A stretch of 33,664 nt of DNA from Gracilaria caudata. Its lineage: Eukaryota; Rhodophyta; Florideophyceae; Gracilariales; Gracilariaceae. A model generated the notes under the pieces. It was not told the origin of the DNA and made no database searches. It was given only the letters and a program-made list of their open reading frames with translations. This document shows positions 28,851-33,664 of the stretch, one piece after another. Location of the stretch: assembly GCA_030374735.1 (NCBI GenBank), contig JASCIV010000189.1, forward strand, positions 1-33,664, in the 5' to 3' direction. Every line of letters begins with the position of its first letter. Within the stretch, counting starts at the first letter, position 1. The translations under genes and the position numbers were made by a program.

Positions 28851-28930
28851 ATGAATGATTCATGTGGGAATCATCATGAATCCCATAACGGCTCGAAATT
28901 GATATAATATCTAGTAGATATTATCTACTA
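28851..28930. repeat. Chain of overlapping inverted repeats
   Basis: ATGAATGATTCAT (28851-28863); GATTCATG (28857-28864) with CATGAATC (28875-28882); ATAATATCTA-G-TAGATATTAT (28904-28924); TAGTAGATA-T-TATCTACTA (28912-28930). Neighbouring hairpins share arms and so exclude each other. Confidence 0.85.
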
Positions 28931-29817
28931 AACAGATCACAGCAATCCTGCCCAGCATAGACGAAAGTCTCTGTATTACGACCCGGGAGGTCGTTAAACT
29001 CGTCCAAGCGGTCGGTCAGCTTGCCGGTCGTGGACCTGGGTGGCACGTCGATAAAATGCCCCCGTCTATCTGCACGCAGGCAGTAGGTCACAAGACGATT
29101 ATCGAATGAAGATCCTACCGCCGTTTCCCTGAATTTTTCCTTTGAAGGAAGAGCTCCGAAGGAGCCACTGGATTGGAGTTTCCAGGGTTTTTCTCGGAGG
29201 GTCTGCACTGGAGTTGGGTGAGGGTGAACGGCTACTGGCCTGTTCTTACACCTGATCTCGCCAAAGATATGAGGATTGGGTCGTAAGGGCGCCGCTCATG
29301 GTTTCTTGAGTGGCCGACGAGGTACATGCGGAGCGCCTTGTCGTGGTGTGCCCTTTAGCCGACGGTCTCTAGAGGTTGAATGAAGAGGTTATGAAGAAGA
29401 AGGCGATAAGCGTCGTTGACGAAACGCCCGCGTTTGAAAACACCTAAGAGATCTTATACTTTCTTGTCGTTGCCCAGTGTGTGTGGCACAACTATTGCTC
29501 TGTAGTTGGTGGCTGCGGTATGGAGGTGTTGTAAGTGTCGGGGTCTTTAGCAAACCCCTATGTACGAGCAAATTAGCGTACGTATTCGTAGAAGAGAGAG
29601 AGTCTCTGTACTGTATAACCTTGAGAACAAACAAGGGATTGCAGGTTATCCACAACATTTTGCCAGAGTTGTCACGATTACGAAGACACCTATCCATCCC
29701 ATTTAAATTTCTCCAGTGCGATGACGTTATCTTATCATTGTATCTTATGCCTCGTCAAGAACATTATCCTCGACGAAGGTGTACGATGATTGGCAGGCGC
29801 GGTGAGGTTACCTTGTA

Positions 29818-29825
29818 CCTTCGTA
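29818..29825. promoter_or_regulatory. CCTTCGTA element
   Basis: Core in TTGTACCTTCGTATC, in a gene-poor stretch. Confidence 0.25.
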
Positions 29826-31481
29826 TCAACAACGGCTCCTATGCGTTAGTCGAGTACTATGTAACCTTGCAAGTCGATCAGTACAAGTTCCAAACCTTGG
29901 CTTCACTTCATCTTGAGAAGTTGGTGACATTTTCGCTCTCGAGCGTCAAACGGGAGTGCATCGGGCTGAGTTCGTCGTATAAGGTGGAGAATGACGCTGT
30001 GCAATATTATGCGGTGATCGCGGCGACCCAAATGTGGATACGAAATTTTCAGTGGGAGCAGAGCTCAAACTCACGCGGAGATTCAACAAATGGACACCAA
30101 GGTGTCCTGCTATGATAGGATGACCACACGCTCTTTCGCGTCGAGCAAATCTTTGAGCGCTGTAACCACCTCTTTACTCGCCGTCATGCATGCATCAACA
30201 ACGCCATTATGGATATGAGCGAGTCGCCAGTCGCACAGATCGCGAGTAGTCGACATGTGAAAAGTTCTTGTGTTTCCGAAAGTGCCACAGAAAGCAATTC
30301 GTATATCCGTTCTTAAGCTTTCCGTGCGGTTTATCCGGCATCATGCTCTGCTGCAGCGTGCTCGACACTGAAAGAGACGGGTGCGGAATGAGCGAGATGA
30401 TATGTAGAATATAGTAGTAATGCACGATCATTGGGATGTTTTGATGCAAAGCCACAGCTGCCTAGAGCATACCATGACAGTCGATTAAGCTCAGAACCCA
30501 TCAAGCCTATCCTAACGGAACATACAAAATAGCCTTCTGGTCTCTCTCTCTCTCTACAGGTTCAGTGACTGAACTTCAGTCCTAAGTCACCTCATGGCCC
30601 AAGTTCGAGCCGACCAATAAAGCGGATGTCGGCGCAAGGCTTAGGCACTGACTCTTTTGTCTTCTTTTCTACAACGGGCGGTAATTTGAGACTTCCTTCT
30701 GACGCTGTTGGAGAATTCACTCCCTGATGATCGTATCCGATAAGAGTGTACCTTCGCACGAAAATGATGAATGGGCATGAAGTTATCAAGTCCGTGGCGT
30801 GTTACTTCCGCCAGTGCAGAAACACAGAGTGAAACTGGAAACCGTCAAATACGTGCTCAGCGGCATATGAAAGTTACAGTATAAGGTACGAAGAGTACCT
30901 TGGTACCTTACCCGATTTGGGACACAGCGATTTGCGTTCCACTCTCGCTTTTTGTTGTTCAGTTTTACAGTACGCTTGTCATGAAGATTCCTTCGAAAAA
31001 CGCTTGAACGATTCTTTCATCGCACATGGTATTGGGCGAAAGCTATTACTAGCAGCATAAAACGGCTCACTCAAATGAAGTAACGGACGGGTACGAACGT
31101 GAGAGTCCCACAAAAACGTTCAACTTGATGATGTCCCATCGTGGGACATTCCGCATTACCAATTTGAACGTTTACAAAGTATCCTTGTAGAACAAACCTT
31201 ACAATCCGCTTGCAATGATGCACAAACCGGGCTTTGGGCAACTAGCTTCGTATACGTTTCTTCGTCAAGTGAAGGTGATGGCACCCAGCCCGCAGGGTTG
31301 GAGCACAGCATCGATATACTCGATCCCTTTTACGAGGAAGCCACGGCCGTTCGCTTTTGTTGTGTGACAAGCACAAGGATATCGTTAGACACAAGGCAGA
31401 ATGTATATCGTATATCCCACACAGTATCCACGTATCCTGTGTTGGTTGGTATTGTAACAAGATTGGCGTCGCATGGTGAAA

Positions 31482-32006
31482 ATGGAGGTGAGTATCTAAG
31501 CGGACCGCATTGATTCATCGCTATATGAAATTCAAGTGATAGACTTGTTGAATACCAATGGTCTTGAAAAACAACAGTAGGATGTGGATTGGAGTCGGAC
31601 TCTGAAGTGGCTTTTGGTTTATTGCTGCGATGCTGAACAGGATTTTGACGAGACAGTGCAAGAGTATCTGCACAGTCTTGACAGGCCTTTGGCGCATGTG
31701 AGTTTGGTTGTCCCAAACCATATGGTGATAGCGGAAGCTTCAGTTGTGATGCTTTATTACAAATGGTGGTATTGCCAACAATTGTAGCACTTTCGCAACG
31801 ATACCACCAACTTAATGCAAAGAGCTCAAGCTGTTTTTCAGCGAAAAAGCGCGAACAGTTTAGTGTACCTTTGCACCGTGGTTCTCAGTTATCTACAACA
31901 AAAAGAGCTCCACAGTGTCGCGACAGCGACATCACGAGACACCACAGAGCAAGTGGTTTCGAAAGCAAGAAGAATACGTTTTTGGCGCCAAACACTCGGA
32001 GCATAA
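31482..32006 (+). CDS. Weak candidate: small three-exon protein of unknown function
   Basis: Exon 1 ATGGAG (31482-31487; good context), intron 31488-31580 (93 nt, GTGAGT...ACAGTAG), exon 2 31581-31697, intron 31698-31787 (90 nt, GTGAGT...TTGTAG), exon 3 31788-32006; 113 aa. Both introns begin with a strong donor and remove an in-frame TAG, and the joined frame reads smoothly (DVDWSRTLKWLLVYCCDAEQ, then LMQRAQAVFQRKSANSL). Against it: the introns are shorter and use other donors than the secure genes here, no family is recognised, and the opposite strand has a competing frame open for about 180 codons (31880-31330, without an early ATG). Confidence 0.22.
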
Positions 32007-33240
32007 CCTGTCAAAAGTACGCAGTATTTCGATCCTTGTCGGGTAAAAGGGATACGTCATTTTGACGCTTGGAGGAGGCAAAAAGTTATCGTTAAGAATG
32101 GCGTTGCATTTGTGGGTGAGAACAACCCTTCGGGACAAGTGCCCAGATTTCCAAACGTGGGGGGAGAGAGTGAGAAGGCCACGGGAGATAAGTTTTCACT
32201 GTCGTCCATGACGGTGACGCAAGAGTTATTATTATTCGTACCAGCACCGTTTTAACTATGATACACGGAAGCGATATTGAACGGCGGCTGTGCAAGGTTA
32301 CACAGCTCGCTGGGCAGAAATCGCCGATATGTAGGAAGCTGTTGGTTGCTGAATGATTTGTATGAGATAGCTCTGTACTGGTTGTGGTGTTGGAAATGAT
32401 GGTTGTATGGAATAACGGAGAAGTTGATGTGTCCAAGATAATTGACGAAGCGAACAGTACACACAGGGCACTTTTAAGCGATATGATGTGCATTGCAGAA
32501 GTCTGCGGCAGGTCGGGGGTTGTACAGTACTGTATGATTCGACACAACGAACAATGCGCACAGCGCCGACTATTATCGTCTCATTTGCGCGGAGGTTTGA
32601 AAGCACGAAGAGGAGGAGTGAGAGGCAGATGCAGTGAGGAGCACAAATTTGTGTCGATACAGTAGCTCGCTGTGGATTGGAAGTGGGCGTCTCAGAGAAG
32701 AGAGTTGAATTGTAGCGGTGGTGTGTATAGCGTTGCAAAGATACGAAAGTGCGAAGAGTCTCGTGTGGAAAACAAAGCGTTGCGTGTTTATTGTAGCTGG
32801 GGAGTGTGTATCTACGCGGCACGCCAATGATGACGTCTGTGGGTGACAGCTGCATGACGAAAGCTCGTGGAACGATGGATAAGGTGAGAAACGTAAACGT
32901 CGCTTCGAAAAGCATGGTGCCAAAAAAAAGAGGCGGGAATGGTTTTCCATGGCGCCAGGGTTGGAAAAGGGCTTCGAGCGCGCCGGAGCAAGGCTTCTAT
33001 TACGTGGAGTGATGTAAGAAGAAGAGCGGCGAAGGAATGTTGTCTCATGACGTCATGAAGAGGCTCCACCTATGAAAAGCGCGACGCGGGTGGAACGGCG
33101 AGCGAGATAAAGCGGGCGCAGAGCGTTGGAAGTCGAAAACAAGGTCCAACGGGGGGCGTAGGAAGGACTAAGCTCAGCAGCAAAGACCACAATCTCGAGA
33201 CGCGCAACAAAGACGGCGTGTCAGAGGAACGCGCGCGCGC
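32007..33240. other. No supported gene
   Basis: Several overlapping minus-strand frames of 125-205 codons (32298-32915, 32573-32950) compete, none with a domain. Composition rises in GC toward 33.1 kb. Confidence 0.45.
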
Positions 33241-33600
33241 GCCATGCTGAATTAGTGATCACGCACGAGGCGTCTCGCCGCGCGACGGCTGGGCGCGCAT
33301 TTGATGTGCGCCAGTGCAGCGATGAACAGCGCTCGCGAGAGCGACGCGCCGCTGCGTTGGCCGACTGGCAGCCGCCATTCCACCGCGCGCGCGCCAAACG
33401 AGATCAGAGTGTGCGAGCTTGGCGATGCGCCGCACGCGCGCGGCGTTGGCGCGTTTTGGCGCGTTTTGGAGCGTTTTGGCGCGTTCTGCGCACGCGCCCA
33501 AACCCGGCTGCATCCCAAACCGCCAACGGACGTGTTGAGGACGCACGCACAGCGAAAAGAGAGAAACGAAAGGCTATTTTAAAAAAAAAACAATAAAAAA
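33241..33600. other. GC-rich end, no supported gene
   Basis: Resembles the first kilobases of the window (CGCGCG blocks). Contains a 10-bp tandem repeat GGCGCGTTTT at about 33446-33485 and an A-rich block at 33580-33603. Confidence 0.45.
33446..33485. repeat. GGCGCGTTTT tandem repeat, four units
   Basis: Four 10-bp units, the third with an A for C change; period equals one helical turn. Confidence 0.85.
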
Positions 33601-33603
33601 AAA

Positions 33604-33633
33604 GGGGGGGGGGGGGGGGGGGGGGGGGGGGGG
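33604..33633. repeat. G30 homopolymer
   Basis: Thirty consecutive G after an A9 run. Strong quadruplex former on this strand; length is likely unreliable in the assembly. Confidence 0.95.
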
Positions 33634-33664
33634 CTAGGAGGCGTTGCCTGGGACGGCAGAAGTG

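Larger units (their letters stand above)
27125..31481. other. 4.3 kb without a supported gene
   Basis: About half GC, stops frequent in all frames, and few GTATGT/GTAAGT donors. Weak frames exist: plus 29747-30115 (122 codons from ATG, MPRQEHYPRRR...) and minus 28921-29208 (95 codons), neither with a recognised domain. The region holds CCTTCGTA cores at 27380 and 29818, related GTACC/GGTACC palindromes (27478-27500, 30885-30910), GA and CT microsatellites (27607, 28234, 28328, 30541) and strong inverted repeats (27691, 28851-28930, 31114). No rRNA, snRNA or tRNA recognised. Confidence 0.5.

Noticed and set aside
28921..29208. Minus-strand 95-codon frame, considered as an antisense rRNA fragment or transposon piece
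   Set aside because: I could not match the plus strand to any conserved SSU or LSU rRNA segment nor the protein to a transposon family.
29477..30115. Plus-strand 212-codon frame
   Set aside because: Starts at GTG; the first ATG leaves 122 codons without a recognisable domain or splice support.
27600..33250. snRNA, SRP RNA or RNase P genes in the gene-poor stretch
   Set aside because: No conserved U1, U2, U4, U5, U6, SRP or RNase P core sequence was recognised by eye.
1..33664. CRISPR arrays, insertion sequences, prophage or bacterial operons
   Set aside because: No regularly spaced repeats, no transposase or phage genes, and gene structure is eukaryotic with introns.

Overview
The window looks like nuclear DNA of a unicellular photosynthetic eukaryote with a primary plastid, most likely a red alga; the exact taxon is an inference. 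The grounds are as follows. Genes are eukaryotic: a few short spliceosomal introns of about 96-145 nt with GTATGT or GTAAGT donors, Kozak-like starts, and a tRNA-His with A73 and no encoded G-1. Several proteins are plastid types carrying plain transit-peptide-like N-termini with an early Phe (MTHFALFVF..., MAHCFPTF...) and no ER signal peptide in front, which argues against a complex secondary plastid.

Layout. 0-10 kb is very GC-rich (GCGC/CGCG everywhere) and holds, all on the minus strand, phosphoserine aminotransferase (two exons), an MFS transporter and an SLC25-type carrier with a long leader, followed by a plus-strand MscL channel and tRNA-His(GTG). 10-15 kb holds, on the minus strand, a secreted, heavily glycosylated-looking protein ending in a degenerate methyltransferase-like domain, and a disordered Ser/Pro-rich protein. 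15.9-24.6 kb is a run of mostly plastid-type genes: a membrane protein with a SAM (sterile alpha motif) domain, a VKOR-thioredoxin fusion (LTO1 type), a CNNM/CorC-type membrane protein with CBS domains, a small coiled-coil protein whose 3' end overlaps the CorC gene tail to tail, a ClpR-like inactive Clp protease subunit, and an unknown two-helix plastid-type protein. 24.9-27.1 kb is a three-exon minus-strand gene for a large disordered protein with two copies of a basic QR-x-WR-x2-KRKE motif. From 27.1 to 33.1 kb the sequence is about half GC and nearly free of convincing genes; it holds several strong palindromes, GA/CT microsatellites and one weak spliced candidate. The last 600 bp returns to GCGC-rich sequence and ends in a 30-base G run.

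Functionally the plastid set covers thylakoid thiol oxidation (VKOR-Trx), ion or Mg transport in the plastid envelope (CorC/CBS) and stromal proteolysis (ClpR). SerC supplies serine and may be cytosolic, since no transit peptide is visible. MscL would relieve osmotic pressure. An intergenic element with core CCTTCGTA (seven exact copies on both strands, against about one expected) recurs near gene starts and may be regulatory. Starts were set at real ATG codons, so several coding regions are shorter at the 5' end than the longest open frame.
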